Source of the DNA: Pelobates cultripes
Lineage: Eukaryota > Chordata > Amphibia > Anura > Pelobatidae
Direction of reading: 5' to 3'
Length of the DNA stretch: 64,000 nucleotides
NCBI GenBank assembly: GCA_933207985.1
Contig: OW240912.1
Span: 80,369,211 to 80,433,210, forward strand
Shown here: positions 1 through 11,375 of the stretch, piece after piece
Position numbering within the stretch: position 1 is the stretch's first letter
Layout: the number at the start of each line of letters is the position of its first letter
Position numbers and translations under genes: made by a program
The notes under the pieces: generated by a model
Databases searched by the model: none
The model's input: the letters and a program-made list of their open reading frames with translations, nothing else
Told to the model about the DNA's origin: nothing

Positions 1-1222
1 GTTAAAAGAAATTATAGTTACCTGGAAATTGACATATTTGGTATTATGCACATCATTTACTGTTATGTTATTGATTTTGCTATGTTATATTTTAGTCACA
101 TTGCTTATTTGTACTCTGATCTAATTATACAAAGATGGATCTCTAGTTAATGGTACTTACAGATGTTATTAAGTCGGGGTTTGGTGTTTGTGGCGTTCAT
201 TTTGCTCATGTGCAAACTTTTAGATATGTTATGGGGTATTGGTTAAATGTTAGACGTATTTTCAGTGTGACGTATCAAGTCGTTTTAGATTTTGAATTTA
301 CCTTTCTGATGGTTCTATTAATGTGAGAATAACATTCTTGGCAGGATGGTGTTCGCTGACACGTAAGGTATAACACCATTTTTAGCTCAATCTGAGTATC
401 TCCATCAACCTCCATCCTTTTAAACCCGGATACTCAGAGCAGTAATAGCAGCTCACCCAAACATCAGCCAAGACTTAATGAAGTGTGAAACAGTGGGAAT
501 TTATTTAACCAACTCACACATATTTATATACAGACAATTATACTGAACCTACAGAAGGGGATTCATATAATACAATATAGTTCCTTCCCTGGCGCCAGTC
601 TGTCTGTACTGAATAGAGTTAATAAGGTCAGTTAAAAGATAACACTATTTCCTCTCTGTTGTATCTGAACCCCAAAACTTCCTTAGCCAAAAAATTCCCC
701 ATAAAACAGATAGCATGTCCCCTACGCTCTCATATGTGCAAAAAGCACCCACATCAGAGATACCCAGCCCAAGTGACAATATTTTAAGTTTCCATCAGTT
801 CATAACTATCTTCCGATCTGGCACAGAGTTCCACACGCTTTAGTGGTTTCTGCTGGTCTTGTTTCAAGTGGTTCCCAGAGTCCTTAGCAAGGTAGCAACC
901 CCCAATCTCGAGTATCTCTTACCTCCCCAACATCATATTCAAAGAACACTGTGATTGATGGTCTCGGTCCAGGCATCCCCAGAGTTCACCCAGTTTCAGC
1001 AAGTGGGTAGTATAAGAACTTGGTGCCTTCTTATATGCTCTCCCTATATTGACAATAGCTATTTTGTAAATTATTAGAAGACTCTGGGACAGGGTCCATA
1101 GTTTGTCAGGAGAAAGTCGTCCTCCAAGCCCCTCCACGAGTTCCAGGGATGGAGGCATCCATAACAATAGAAACGTTGTCATAAAGATAAGGATTGGTGA
1201 CATTGGAATTGCTTCAACATTG
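1..1222. other. Gene-free stretch, possible decayed LTR on minus strand
   Basis: I see no supportable gene here. On the minus strand, between about 540 and 345, a TATA-like stretch (TATATAAATAT) is followed by AATAAA and then a segment ending near position 345. This order resembles a promoter and polyadenylation unit of an old LTR, but I found no matching far end and no target duplication, so it is only a suggestion. Confidence 0.25.
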
Positions 1223-1661
1223 TTAAAAGGAACATTATATCACTTTCCCTATCTAGTTTAATACTCCCCCACCCCGTTTGGCATAAAATTAATTTACAAA
1301 ATAGGTTTTTGCTTTCCTTTTCAGCACCAACACTCCCTTTGTGCTGCTCACCTCTTCTTCTGCAACTTCATTGAGGAGGAATGTTTTTTTTCCGGCAATG
1401 GACCTAAACAGCATGCACGAGGAGATCTGGGCGTGCAATCAAGCTTTCACAAAGGAAAGAATTGAATTATTGAATTCAATGCTTTTCAGTAAGATGCAGT
1501 TGATGACATGTAACTTCAAATGTCACATGGTCGAGTTTCACTCAGACAATTGCCATTTCTACAAAACATGTTTTAACTTCAAGGGTTACAATGACAGGGG
1601 CACTGCAGCCAGACTATTTCATTGAGAAGAAGTGGCCTGGGTGAATTTAGTGGTCCTTTAA
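1223..1661. mobile_element. T2/Kolobok-type MITE, degenerate
   Basis: The segment is bounded by TTAA at 1223-1226 and 1658-1661. The right end (GTGGTCCTTTAA, preceded by a GAAGTGGCCTGGGTG segment) matches the right ends of better copies in this window. The left end (TTAAAAGGAACATTATA) is a diverged form of the usual TTAAAGGAACACTATA. No coding capacity. Confidence 0.5.
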
Positions 1662-2857
1662 CAATTCATCGACAGCCATTAACATGCTGATAAATATTTA
1701 TTGTGAGATTGTCATTTACTTTTTTATTCAGATGGGATCATTATTGATTACATTAAATGAGAAATAAGGAATAAATTGCCAAATCACACAGTTCGGGTAA
1801 GCATTTTCTGAACTTTGTTCTGCTTTTTATATATATATTCAGTAGCTCTTTTATTTTCTGAGTGTATTGTATGGTGGATTTGCTATTTAAATCCATTTAA
1901 AAGAAGGTTCTCCTGCTCCATTGTAGCTGCGATGAATACTGGCTACGAATCTGTAAAACCTTTTTCCCTGAATACAGGCATAGTAAGTGAATTAGCAAAT
2001 ATACTTCATAAGTGACTTTAAAAAGAATAATACTGAAAAGACCAGATGGTACCGAAGGCACTCACTACCAGCCTTTTTTCAGTCAACTGTTTTAAAAAGT
2101 TGTGTCCACACTCTTTACCAATTGGCTTCTCTTATCATTATTATTTGGAATTGCCAACATATTCTGCAGAGCTGTAGGATAATATAGCAAGTATTTGAAA
2201 TGCAACATTTACAGACTGCCCCCATGTCCTTCAGACATTATTCACAAAACAAATTTAATGTCGTACACTATTGATACGATAAAGTGTAAAAATCACACTA
2301 TTTTGTTTGTTCTACTGTTGATGCATGGGTATCTGGCAGGCAAAGAAAAATGATTTTATGACTTGCTTATTTCCTTAATGATGTTAAACCTGGGCTTTAA
2401 TGTCGTTAGGACGTGATGGCATGTCCTAACGTTCTGGTGCAAGCTCTGCCAGCTGGACAATTTTTAATGGCAACAGACTGCATTATGAGCTGTTTTCAGA
2501 GCTCAAAATGAACGCTGCATACAGCCTTTTAAATCCATTTAAATCCTTGTGGATGAGTGATCAGACTTAGCTGCGGTGCTTCTCATGCTACACGCTATGC
2601 GGGGGAGATCTCTTGAAAAGATCATAACAGCATCTCCCTGCATACCCCATACCGATTGTGATTCTGGACTTTTCCAGCTGCCCACCACCAATCATAGTGT
2701 AATTGGCACAGACATCATGTGCGATCTACAGCATGAGAGGGAGATTTCCTGTAATGCTGCAACCAGCCAGTAGATGGCGGTCACAGACTGCTCTCTACTG
2801 TTTTAGTTTTTAAATTCATCTGCTGATATCAGTACTCATATTATCATAGAGAACCCC
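1662..2857. other. Gene-free AT-rich sequence
   Basis: No open reading frame of recognisable family and no repeat with clear boundaries is seen in these 1.2 kb. Short open frames are of the size expected by chance. Confidence 0.5.
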
Positions 2858-3411
2858 TTAAAGGGGCACTATAGTAACCAAAACAACTTTAGCTTAATGA
2901 AGCAGTTTTGGTGTATATATTATGCCCTTGCAGTCTCACTGCTTTATTATTAAAAAAATATCTGTCATTTAGGAGTTAAATCACTTTGTTTCTGCAGCCC
3001 TAATCACACCTCCCTGCATGTGACTTGTACAGCCTTCCTAAACACTTCCTGTAAAAAGTAATCTAATGTTTAAACTTCCTTTATTGCAAATTATGTTTAA
3101 TTTTGTATTTCTTATCTCCTGCTCTGTTAATAGCTTGCTAGACCCAACAGGAGCCTACTGTGTATGAATAAAGTTAAATATACAGAGCAGGAGATAAAAA
3201 CTTTTAAAGTAGGTTACATCTGATTGAAAGTGAAACCATTACTTTTCATGCAAGCTGTGTCAGTCACAGACAGGGGAGATGTGGCTAGGGCTGCATAAAC
3301 AGAAGCAAAAGTGATTTATCTCCTAAATGGCAGAGATATGAGCAGTGAGGCTATACACCAAAACTGCTTAATTGAGCTAAAATTGTTATGGGGACTATAG
3401 TGTCCCTTTAA
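2858..3411. mobile_element. T2/Kolobok-type MITE
   Basis: Terminal inverted repeats begin TTAAAGGGGCACTATAGT at the left and end ACTATAGTGTCCCTTTAA at the right, with TTAA duplicated at both ends (2858-2861 and 3408-3411). The interior is itself nearly palindromic: the AAACAACTTTAGCTTAATGA segment near the left recurs inverted near the right end. TTAA target duplication and AAAGG termini are the hallmark of frog T2 MITEs. A fragment related to its interior recurs at about 53860-53935. Confidence 0.8.
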
Positions 3412-3565
3412 GGTTAGGAGTAGGGTTAGTGTTTGGTTAGGGTAAGATAAGGGTTAATGTTTGGTTAGAGTTAATTCCATTTTAAGGTTAAGGATAATGT
3501 AGGGTTTTGGTTAGGGGTAAGATGTGGGTGGTGTACGGTTAGATTTAGAGAAAGCATATCACTAG
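3411..3565. repeat. Degenerate GGTTAGGG-like repeat
   Basis: About 150 bp with many imperfect copies of GGTTAGGG, GGGTTA and GGTTAAGG starting directly at the right end of the MITE. It resembles a decayed telomere-like or GTTAGG minisatellite tract, not a pure TTAGGG array. Confidence 0.5.
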
Positions 3566-4342
3566 GGTAGTTATAGGTTTAGCATTTACTACAAAATATA
3601 TTTAGATCCTAGAAGTATGAAGCATGTTACAATTAGCACTGATACATAAATCTATTTAACTTATTTTTCTGTAATTGCACTTGATATTTAAAAAATATTA
3701 TATGAGCAAAATGTTAAAAAGGTAATTTTATTTTTTATTAATATTGTTACAGTTTGTTGAAGTTAATGGATGCAGCCAGTTGAGACTTTTACCTGCAACG
3801 CCAGTTCGAAAGGGGTGTTCTGTAGCGCCCACTACTACTGCAAGAAAAATTGTGGTCTTCACCCATGGCAGGTGAAGGTTATATGTTCTTTTGTGCCTGG
3901 TGCTTTTGAATATTTGAATTTTATTTCCTGTCTCATTGAGTTCCTAGATTGAAAATCTAACCATTATGGCAAAGATAGTGTTAAAAATACCATAAAGGAT
4001 AAATTATTTGTTTTGTTTATTTTTTTATGTGTGTCTGTGAGTTTTTATGTTCCAGGACCCACTCACACGTCCTGTCTTCGATTAACAGTTATTTTCTACT
4101 GGAAACACCATAAAGTATCTTGTTGTAGGAAATAGTCTGAATGCGAAATATGACAACAGGTGTAGGTTTGGTTGACTGCCATGTACTTGTTTTGTTTTTG
4201 TTCGCTAAGGAAAATGAACACAATGAACATCTGGAATGCGACCTGGAATGCACTTTATACCATTTCAATAATAGGAGGAGTTTGAGGAGAGAGCTATGCT
4301 GGTCTTTGTCACATGAACTTTGGGTGCAATATTTTGGCATTG
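3566..4342. other. Gene-free sequence
   Basis: AT-rich sequence with only short chance open frames; nothing recognised. Confidence 0.45.
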
Positions 4343-4350
4343 CCTTAGAT

Positions 4351-4485
4351 CAGGCTTTCCCAAACTGCGGCCCTCCAGATGGTGCTGAACTACAACTCCC
4401 ATGATTCTCAGCCTATCTATTTCATTCATCGAATCATGAGTTGTAGTTCAGCAACATCTACAAGGCCGGAGTTTGGGGAAGCCTG
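4351..4485. mobile_element. Short palindromic hAT MITE with intact target duplication
   Basis: A 135-bp element starts CAGGCTTTCCCAAACT and ends AGTTTGGGGAAGCCTG. It is almost a complete palindrome (ACTACAACTCCCATGATTCT on one arm, its complement on the other). It is flanked by identical 8-bp direct repeats CCTTAGAT at 4343-4350 and 4486-4493. An 8-bp duplication with CAG/CTG-like ends identifies the hAT superfamily. No coding capacity. Confidence 0.88.
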
Positions 4486-4493
4486 CCTTAGAT

Positions 4494-5689
4494 GCTCCGT
4501 TTTTTTGGCTTTGTTGTAAATATTGATTGTTTTTCAGTTTGATACTCTGCGTATCACAGTATTTGATGACATGCTGTAATACAGGCTTGTGCAATGTTAG
4601 GTTTTTGGATACAGGTGTTTACACTAGATTTTTTTTCTTTCACACATTTATAGCACTTGATATCCTTTGTTATGTTATATTTCTCTCTGATATCTTGATA
4701 ACAAGATTGTTTGCAGTATTATTTGATCGTCATCTTTTTCTGGCCCAGTCTATTTTAGATTATTTTTACTTTTTACCATTTTTTTCTATTTTATTCCATT
4801 TGTTTAGCAGAGACATCTCATTGCTTCTGCTTTGTTTTTTTATTTTTTATTTAATTTAGTTAAAAAAAAATTCGAGCTGATCAAGAATAGCAGCATTGGT
4901 TTAAGTGGGAGCTATGATTATGAATATTTTCTAGTTCCCATATTGCAGCAGGGCAATATTTTTGACTGCATTTGCATCATGTAAGTTCCACTCATACATC
5001 AAAAATAAAAATAAAAATTCTTCATATAATAAACTTGTTTTTGTTTTTTTGTTTTGTTTTTTTAAATGGTGTGTGCGGTATCTTATAAATATTTTTCTTG
5101 TTTGTTTATTATTGTGTGGGGAATACTCTTAGGTACCAGCACCACTGACTCATGAGTGTCATTCTCAACTTAAAGATTTATTTTTGTTTCGTATTATCAA
5201 AGTAACCCACCCTGTGTCTCTCAGCTCCTCCTCCTGTATGTCTCTGCTATGATGCTCACCTTAATATCATCTATTTACTAATATATCTGTCGGTATCCTA
5301 ATTATTAGTGTAGTAGCACACTTTATACAATGGCACATTATTTCATTCAATTTTTGCTTTAGAAAAAAATCTCTACAGCGGTAACCTATTTCAGAGCAGC
5401 AAGTAGATTAATTTCTCTATAGGTACTTAACCTTTGTTAGATGTACTTAGCAAACAACACATGTGCTGAGAGTAACTAAACATATAAAGATTGGAGTGGG
5501 CCACCTAAGGCTGTTATCACTTTAAGGGTGTGTATATCTGGTGTCTGTATATCACCTGCTATGGATGTTCAAAACACACACCCACAATTTCTGACTGGGA
5601 GAAGGCAAACACTGCTGGGAGAATGTATTCACATCCAGTTTTAAGATGTCCATTCAAGAGTTATAAAGGGTAAAGCAACAGAAAACGAA
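4494..5689. other. Gene-free T-rich sequence
   Basis: T-rich DNA with homopolymer runs. A 110-residue open frame at 4527-4859 is very hydrophobic, rich in Phe and Leu, and only reflects the T-richness. No feature is supported. Confidence 0.5.
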
Positions 5690-6060
5690 TGCCTCGTTTC
5701 CACTGAGCGGAACGGTTCAGGTCGGTACGGTACGCTATTTTGAGTGTTTCCATTATGAAAGTGGCCCATACAACCAAACTGAACCGCACCATTCCTGGTC
5801 CCCCTTCAGATGAAGGTCCATAGGAAATGGTACGGTACGGTTAGGGCGGAGCTACTAGCGTCACACTATACAATCCATTGATTGGCAGACAGGAAAACGT
5901 CAATGCTCACGACAAATGACACGCTAGGTATTTGGTCTAAACCCCGCATGGTCCCTGGCGGTCCGACTTACAGTGGAAATGCTCACCTGAATAGGCTGAA
6001 CCATTCTAACCCTTCCAAACTGTACCTACCCGACCTGTTCCACTCAGTGGAAACAAGGCA
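5690..6060. mobile_element. DNA-transposon MITE with 18-bp terminal inverted repeats
   Basis: The left end TGCCTCGTTTCCACTGAG and right end CTCAGTGGAAACAAGGCA are inverted repeats with one mismatch. Just inside, GGTACGGTACG recurs in the left half and as CGGTACGGTACGG further in. I could not recognise a convincing target duplication, so the superfamily is left open (hAT or PIF/Harbinger are possible). No coding capacity. Confidence 0.7.
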
Positions 6061-6075
6061 TAACAAGCTCTAAGT

Positions 6076-6219
6076 CAGGGGTTCCCAAAATGTAGATCCC
6101 CAGTTGTTTTAAAACTACAGCTTCCATTATGCTTTGTCATTCGCAGACATTTTAAAGACTTGTAAGGCATCATGGGAGTTTTAGTTCTACATCTGGGGAT
6201 CTACCTCTTGAGCACCCTG
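6076..6219. mobile_element. Short palindromic hAT MITE
   Basis: A 144-bp element starts CAGGGGTTCCCAA and ends TTGAGCACCCTG, with an inner inverted pair around GTAGATCCCC/GGGGATCTAC. Flanking 8-mers CTCTAAGT (6068-6075) and CTTTAAGT (6220-6227) differ at one position, consistent with an older hAT duplication. It belongs to the same general class as the element at 4351-4485. Confidence 0.8.
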
Positions 6220-6227
6220 CTTTAAGT

Positions 6228-6389
6228 CCTCTAGAATGTCAGCTCTTTCAAGCAGGATCCTCATATTGTTCCTATAACAATTTGTAATTGTCATATTTAT
6301 TGTTACGTTTCCCCCTTTCTAGCACTGTATAACTCTTTGAAATAAGCTGGTGCTATATAAATGCCATTAATAATAATAAATAATAAGTG
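6228..6389 (+). mobile_element. L2/CR1-type LINE or SINE 3' tail
   Basis: The sequence has the layout of vertebrate L2-related 3' ends: TCAGCTCTTTCAAGCAGGAT, then CACTGTATAACTC, then GCTGGTGCTATATAAAT, ending in a short AATAATA microsatellite. It starts directly at the target duplication of the preceding MITE. Similar tails occur near 14540-14740, 38925-38990 and 39225-39275. Confidence 0.5.
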
Positions 6390-9104
6390 AATTCAGCAGA
6401 GCTCTGCAAAAACATGCAACTTCTGCATATTCCCAGCTCCTGCAGGCACTTGGTGTAATTGCTGTTTACAGGGCAATAAGAAATGTGTGCAGGCTGTGGT
6501 GTCCAATCGCTGTAACTTAAAGAGGTCCTGCAGGTGGGACATTAAGCTGGTTATTGTCCACGTAGTAAGCAATGCCCCCTTTTCACAATGCAGTACATTA
6601 CCTGTCACTGGCCTTTGGACACAATTGACATTGATAAGGTGGAAATGTTAAAGTTACATGAGAACATGTTAATGTGCCACGGATGGGACAACCTCTGGCC
6701 ACTGGAATGAGCCCTGGTTTATGTCAAATCATTCCTAGAAGATTTAACATTAAACCTTCACATGGTGCCTGGAGCCTCTAGTCAACATAACTACTTCGGC
6801 AAGCTGTAGCGGTTATGTTGCTAAAGTGCCCCTGTTAGAAAATATGTTTAAAGTTAAAAGATGGATGCCCAATGGAGACATGTGCCAATAGGCATGCGTC
6901 TCCCCCCCATACTAGCAAATTCTACCCTCCAAGGCTTAAGACGATCTCTATAGACACTGATATACATGTCTCCCTCAGTTATACATTAAGAAGGAAATAC
7001 TATGTAGCTCTCAACATTCTGACCAAAAAGGTCAAGTAGGTCAGTAACCAGGTGAGCAGCATTCATCCCTGGAGTTTCTGTACTATGGTAGTGGATGGAC
7101 TAACACCCTCAATGGTTAGCATGTCCACTATCTAATTGCTTCGAGAATTAAAGCATGATATCCAGGTACAGCTGCGTCCTGTGGCCCTCTATCGAGCCAA
7201 CTGGTGAGAGAGTCTCTAGAGATAATTGTCACTGCATGTTCCTGAGATCTTGCTATTCCACATTATGTGACAATAACATTCGACCTTGAGCTTTTTTAAA
7301 TGGTTGTCATGTCAAAGCTTTTCATGTTCAGGTTAATGTACGCGGTCTACGAAAAGGGGACATCCACGTGGGGCCTTCTGCAGTGCTAGAGGTCAAGTAT
7401 CCAGGCATTTATCAGTGCACCTATGAAGTAAAAAATATATATATTTTTTTTAGCAAGCGATCTTATCTGGACTTTCAGAAATAGATTCTCTGGTGCACAA
7501 ATAATTGATGCAATGCTCTCCTATAAGGAAATTTGATGCAGGCATTGGATTGGGGTCCTCCGTGACAGCGTGGGAGGAGGAGAGGTTGCTGGAAAAAGGT
7601 AAGCAAATACCCTTTATTATTTTATTTATTAACAGCCAAGGAACACGTACACCCCTATACATATCAAGATATGACTGATTCTTTAAAAAAAAATGTAGAT
7701 TGAAAAGAATATTAGTGGCTGCAAATGTGTGATATATCATCAATATTTTTGCTCAGTTCTCTGATGCAAAAAATACTATTTAAAGCTCTAATTTATAACT
7801 TTTATGCGTGAGTACAATAAATAAATCCAAGAACTGGGCATGCAGTAGAAAGAAATGTTGATCTTTTAGTTTAGTTAATGATGCATACAGGCTTCCTGTA
7901 GCAAGGGCAACACTAACCTACTTAGAATAAATGCTTACTTAAAGCAATTACATCAAGCTTCATACTAGCGCTTAATATGCTACCTTGAAAAAGTTCAAGA
8001 TGCTTTATAACATCTAAATTTCCTTACAAGTAGGTACTTTATTTTGATGAAAACTGTTATGGTCAAAGCATTAGACAGTCACTGTAATGTAATTATACAT
8101 TTTAAAACGCTCAGAGCCTTCTGGACTGTAAAAATCCATTCATGACATCAGAGTAACTGCTCAACGCATAACAGATTTCATTTTGGTTATATATTAACAT
8201 GTGTAACCAGGTCCAGGATTCTGTTATCAGCTCCATAAAGAGAAGTTACGAGGCAGGAAATGTGTATGCACCTATGCAATATCCCAAAAATAATTCATTT
8301 ACAGGAAACTGACAATTTTATTGCTCCAATGAGGCCCTTATGTTGTACTGTGTTGTAAAGTATGAGGAAGTTTATCAAGGCAAGACGGGTGCTGTTTGAG
8401 AGACATTCTGTTGATTTACATAGTAAATATTACTTATTTAGCTCATTCTCCCTGATTTTGCCTTGAAAAATCTACTCTACTTGTTTATAAATACCAATTA
8501 CCAGTCCAGCTGATGCCTCGTCATCGGGAGTGACACGCTGGTCTCGTGTATGTTCCCAGCCTCCATCAGATTTCTATACCAATCAGGAGTGCTAGCACAT
8601 ATGGAGGGTCTGAGGGAGGAAATTAGATACATGGAGAAGGGAGCCAGGGCAATTTAGGCACTGGGGCCAGGTGGCTTCTAGATACACCTTTGTAGGGGCT
8701 CCTAGCAGACAAATGCCTGTAGGTAACTGCACTTTGGATACTGGCAAATCCAGTTCTCTCCATGGGAGCCACAACTCTAACTCTCCCCGTTCTGGTAGGG
8801 CAATGTGGCAGAATCGGGCCAAAGTTGCCAACAGTCGCGTTTTTTGCCAGGACAGTCCCGGCAAGATGGAGATTGCCCTGGGTAATTCATTCTGCGGGAC
8901 AGTCCCGGCAAGAAAGACTGGTAGGCAGTGTCTGGAGTCCTGCTGCAAGGTACAGAGAAGCCCTATTTACTGCTTAGAGCAGCATGCTGCCCATAGGACA
9001 GACAGCAGCCATATATTTTGTATTTGGAGACAATACCGTCCTCTGTAAAGCCCCAGCAACCAGTAGCAAAGCAAAGAGCTATTTGCAATACGCAGAGCAT
9101 CATG
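6390..9104. other. Gene-free stretch
   Basis: No supportable gene. Around 8845-8925 the motif GGACAGTCCCGGCAAGA occurs twice about 47 bp apart inside a GC-richer segment, probably part of an unidentified repeat. This makes overlapping open frames on both strands (8592-8948 minus, 8671-9048 plus) that I do not believe are genes. A faint T2-like fragment lies near 6795-6835. Confidence 0.45.
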
Positions 9105-9377
9105 CAGGGCCGACGCTACCATAAGGTGAATAAGGCATTCGCCTGGGGCGCCGACCTGCAGGGGGCGCGGGCTGCCCTGCTGCTGTCTGGGGCTGGAGTG
9201 CTGAGCGAGCGGCTCCTTAGCCACCCCCCCAGCGCAGCCACTCACCTGCTGGGCTGGGCTGCTTGCCTGCTCAGGGAACGGGGTGTGCGGTAACCCCAGC
9301 ACCCGAGCAAAGCACTCTGCTTCCTGCAAGCCGGGACATGACCTGGTATCCCGGCTGCCCCCCGGAGTGTGCAAGTG

Positions 9378-9569
9378 ACAATGTGTGTGTATGTTTTACT
9401 GAGAGTGTGTAAATGACACTGTGTTAATGAGAATGTGTAAGTGAAACTGTGTGTGTTAGTGAGTGTGTAAGGAATACTGTGTGTTAGTGAGAGTGTGTAA
9501 GTGACAATGTGTGTGTTAGTGAGAGTGTGCAAGTGACACTCTGTGTGTTAGTGAGAGTATATAAGTGAC

Positions 9570-9604
<35 letters not shown>

Positions 9605-9605
9605 G
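9378..9605. repeat. TG-rich tandem repeat
   Basis: Degenerate units of roughly 20-35 bp built on GTGTGTTAGTGAGAGTGT and AAGTGACACTG, ending in a pure (TG)n run at about 9570-9601. The array lies inside the hAT-like element, as such arrays do elsewhere in this window. Confidence 0.75.
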
Positions 9606-9649
9606 TGAGAGTGACACTGTATCTATGTCAGTGAGGTTTTTGGATGCAC

Positions 9650-9982
9650 TGTCCCAGGGCCCTTAACCCTGCAAAAAGTAATTATTGTAGTTTTTAAGCA
9701 AACTGCAATGATTACCGTTCAGGGTTAACGCCACCTCTAGTGGACCCCATAGGAAAGCATTGTATAATACTTTCCTATGGGGAAATCCTAATGCGGCCAT
9801 TGAAAAATGAAGGTGGAAATGAGCCAGCACCGAGGGACATCAGCACTGGACCAGGGTAAGTGATGGAAGGTTTTTTTTTTTTTTACCCCTTTTGCACCAC
9901 GAGGTAGGGGCGCTTGACAGAGGGGGAAGCTATAGTGCCAGGGTAACAAGTTTGTTTTCCTGGCACTATAGCTTCCCTTTAA
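9650..9982. mobile_element. T2-type MITE, left end lost
   Basis: The right end GGCACTATAGCTTCCCTTTAA with TTAA at 9979-9982 matches T2 MITE termini. The interior shares blocks (GGTTAACGCCACCTCTAGTG, then CATAGGAAAGCATT) with the copies at 29776 and 31537. The left terminus is not recognisable, so the start is approximate. Confidence 0.55.
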
Positions 9983-10107
9983 TGTCTACTCAGTGCGCCT
10001 CTTTCGTTAAATGTCTCTTCACTGTAATTCAGAGTTTAATGAATAAACCTCTGAGGGAATGTAGTTGCATTCATGAAGGGGCGGCAAGAATCCTTGCACC
10101 GGCCCTG

Positions 10108-10754
10108 AGAGCATGGCTAGACTAGTCACTACATACTCAGCCAATCACAGGCTCTCTTACATAGTCTGCATACTATTAACACACAATGGCTGCTGAAGAG
10201 AGTACCACCTGTTCTGCTGTGAGAAAGCATGCCGCCCTGGAAGTGACTAACCTGCCAGAGGAACTTCTAGGTAGGTAACTCAGCCCCTGCCAATAATCCC
10301 TATGTCTTTTACCCTCTCTCCCTCATTCTGTGCTGTATATTAGTGCACTGCTAAATCTATTAGTCACATTTTCAATCCATCATTTAGGTACCCTTACCCA
10401 CTGCCCATTTTATATTCCCAACTGACCATTTTGTTACCTTGGTATCCAAATAACCCATTTCTCTATGTGACTCTTTGCGCACACTCTACAACAGCTTTTT
10501 GTTGGTCAGAGTGAATCACTACATTCTATCAGCCAGATAGGGATAAGGAGGGATTAAGTAATGTAAAAACACATTACAGACTTCCTTGTATTGTACAGGT
10601 GCTTGGTGTAACTGTACTTACTTTTATTGTGGCATTTTACTCTCCCATGAACATTATTTCTTACTTTCTAATACATTTTCAGGAAGCTGCTTCCCTAGAC
10701 ATTCCATCAGATTCTTCAGAAGCCACTTGCAATCATGGCATTGAAAGCGTTTCT
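10108..10754. other. Gene-free sequence
   Basis: No feature recognised between the hAT-like element and the next MITE. Confidence 0.4.
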
Positions 10755-10832
10755 TTAACCCCTTAAGGACACATGATGTGTGACATGTCATGATTCCCTT
10801 TTATTCCAGAAGTTTGGTCCTTAAGGGGTTAA
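10755..10832. mobile_element. 80-bp TTAA MITE, copy 1
   Basis: TTAA-flanked element beginning CCCCTTAAGGACAC and ending GTCCTTAAGGGG, with the central block GACATGTCATGATTCCC. Three further copies (15536, 24051, 31409) share both ends and this centre, so it is a small repeat family. TTAA duplication suggests mobilisation by a piggyBac- or Kolobok-type transposase. Confidence 0.82.
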
Positions 10833-11194
10833 AATGTGTTTTTGTCACACTTTATGTAGCAATAATAGTATTTTATTCTACATGTATGTGAGTATATGGC
10901 ATGTACAGTACACCATAGTTTGCCATTTTGCTGGGGGGAAGAGGTGGGACACTTTTTAATTTGTTTTTTAGGCTGCTTTACGCTCCTAGTGTCTTACAAA
11001 TATTTGAATAGATAATGAAAATGTAAAGCTTCCTCACTGTAATGTCTCCAGTTAAGAGGTGTACTTAGGGTGCCTGGGAATCCTCTGTATTTTTATAAAG
11101 ACCAGAGGGACTGCACCAGTAGGCTAGTAACACTATCGCTATATAGTAGGCAACTGTCCTGAATTTGGCTATAAATACGTTTTCTTTATTTATA

Positions 11195-11375
11195 TTTGTG
11201 TGTTATTGCTTGTGTCACTGTATGTGTCACTGTGTGTTTCTGTGTGTGTTATTGTGTGTATCAGTGTGTCACTGTATGTACCTGTGTGTGTTTGCCTTGG
11301 CGTGCATGTGTATCCATGTGTGCATTTGTGATGTGTTTTATTGTGCATGTATCTGTTTACATCTGTGTGAGTAGT
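11195..11375. repeat. TG-rich low-complexity patch
   Basis: Degenerate TGTGTCACTGTATGTG-like units for about 180 bp. The open frames through it encode only Cys/Val-rich low-complexity peptide. Confidence 0.6.

Larger units (their letters stand above)
9105..10107. mobile_element. Non-autonomous hAT-like element
   Basis: The left end CAGGGCCGACGCTACC and the right end CTTGCACCGGCCCTG form CAGGGCCG-type inverted termini like those of the larger element at 59863-63274. Flanking 8-mers (GCATCATG and AGAGCATG) agree at 5 of 8 positions, so the target duplication is decayed or misjudged. The interior holds a TG-rich array (9378-9605) and a truncated T2 MITE (about 9650-9982). No transposase is visible. 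Confidence 0.65.

Noticed and set aside
344..1210. Complete LTR on the minus strand
   Set aside because: TATA-like and AATAAA motifs are suggestive, but no matching terminus or target duplication was found, so it is left as unresolved sequence.
4527..4859. 110-codon hydrophobic frame resembling a membrane protein
   Set aside because: The hydrophobicity comes from T-rich DNA (Phe/Leu codons); no start context or relative.
8592..9374. Overlapping open frames on both strands
   Set aside because: They coincide with GC-richer repeat sequence and the left end of a hAT-like element; neither strand gives a recognisable protein.
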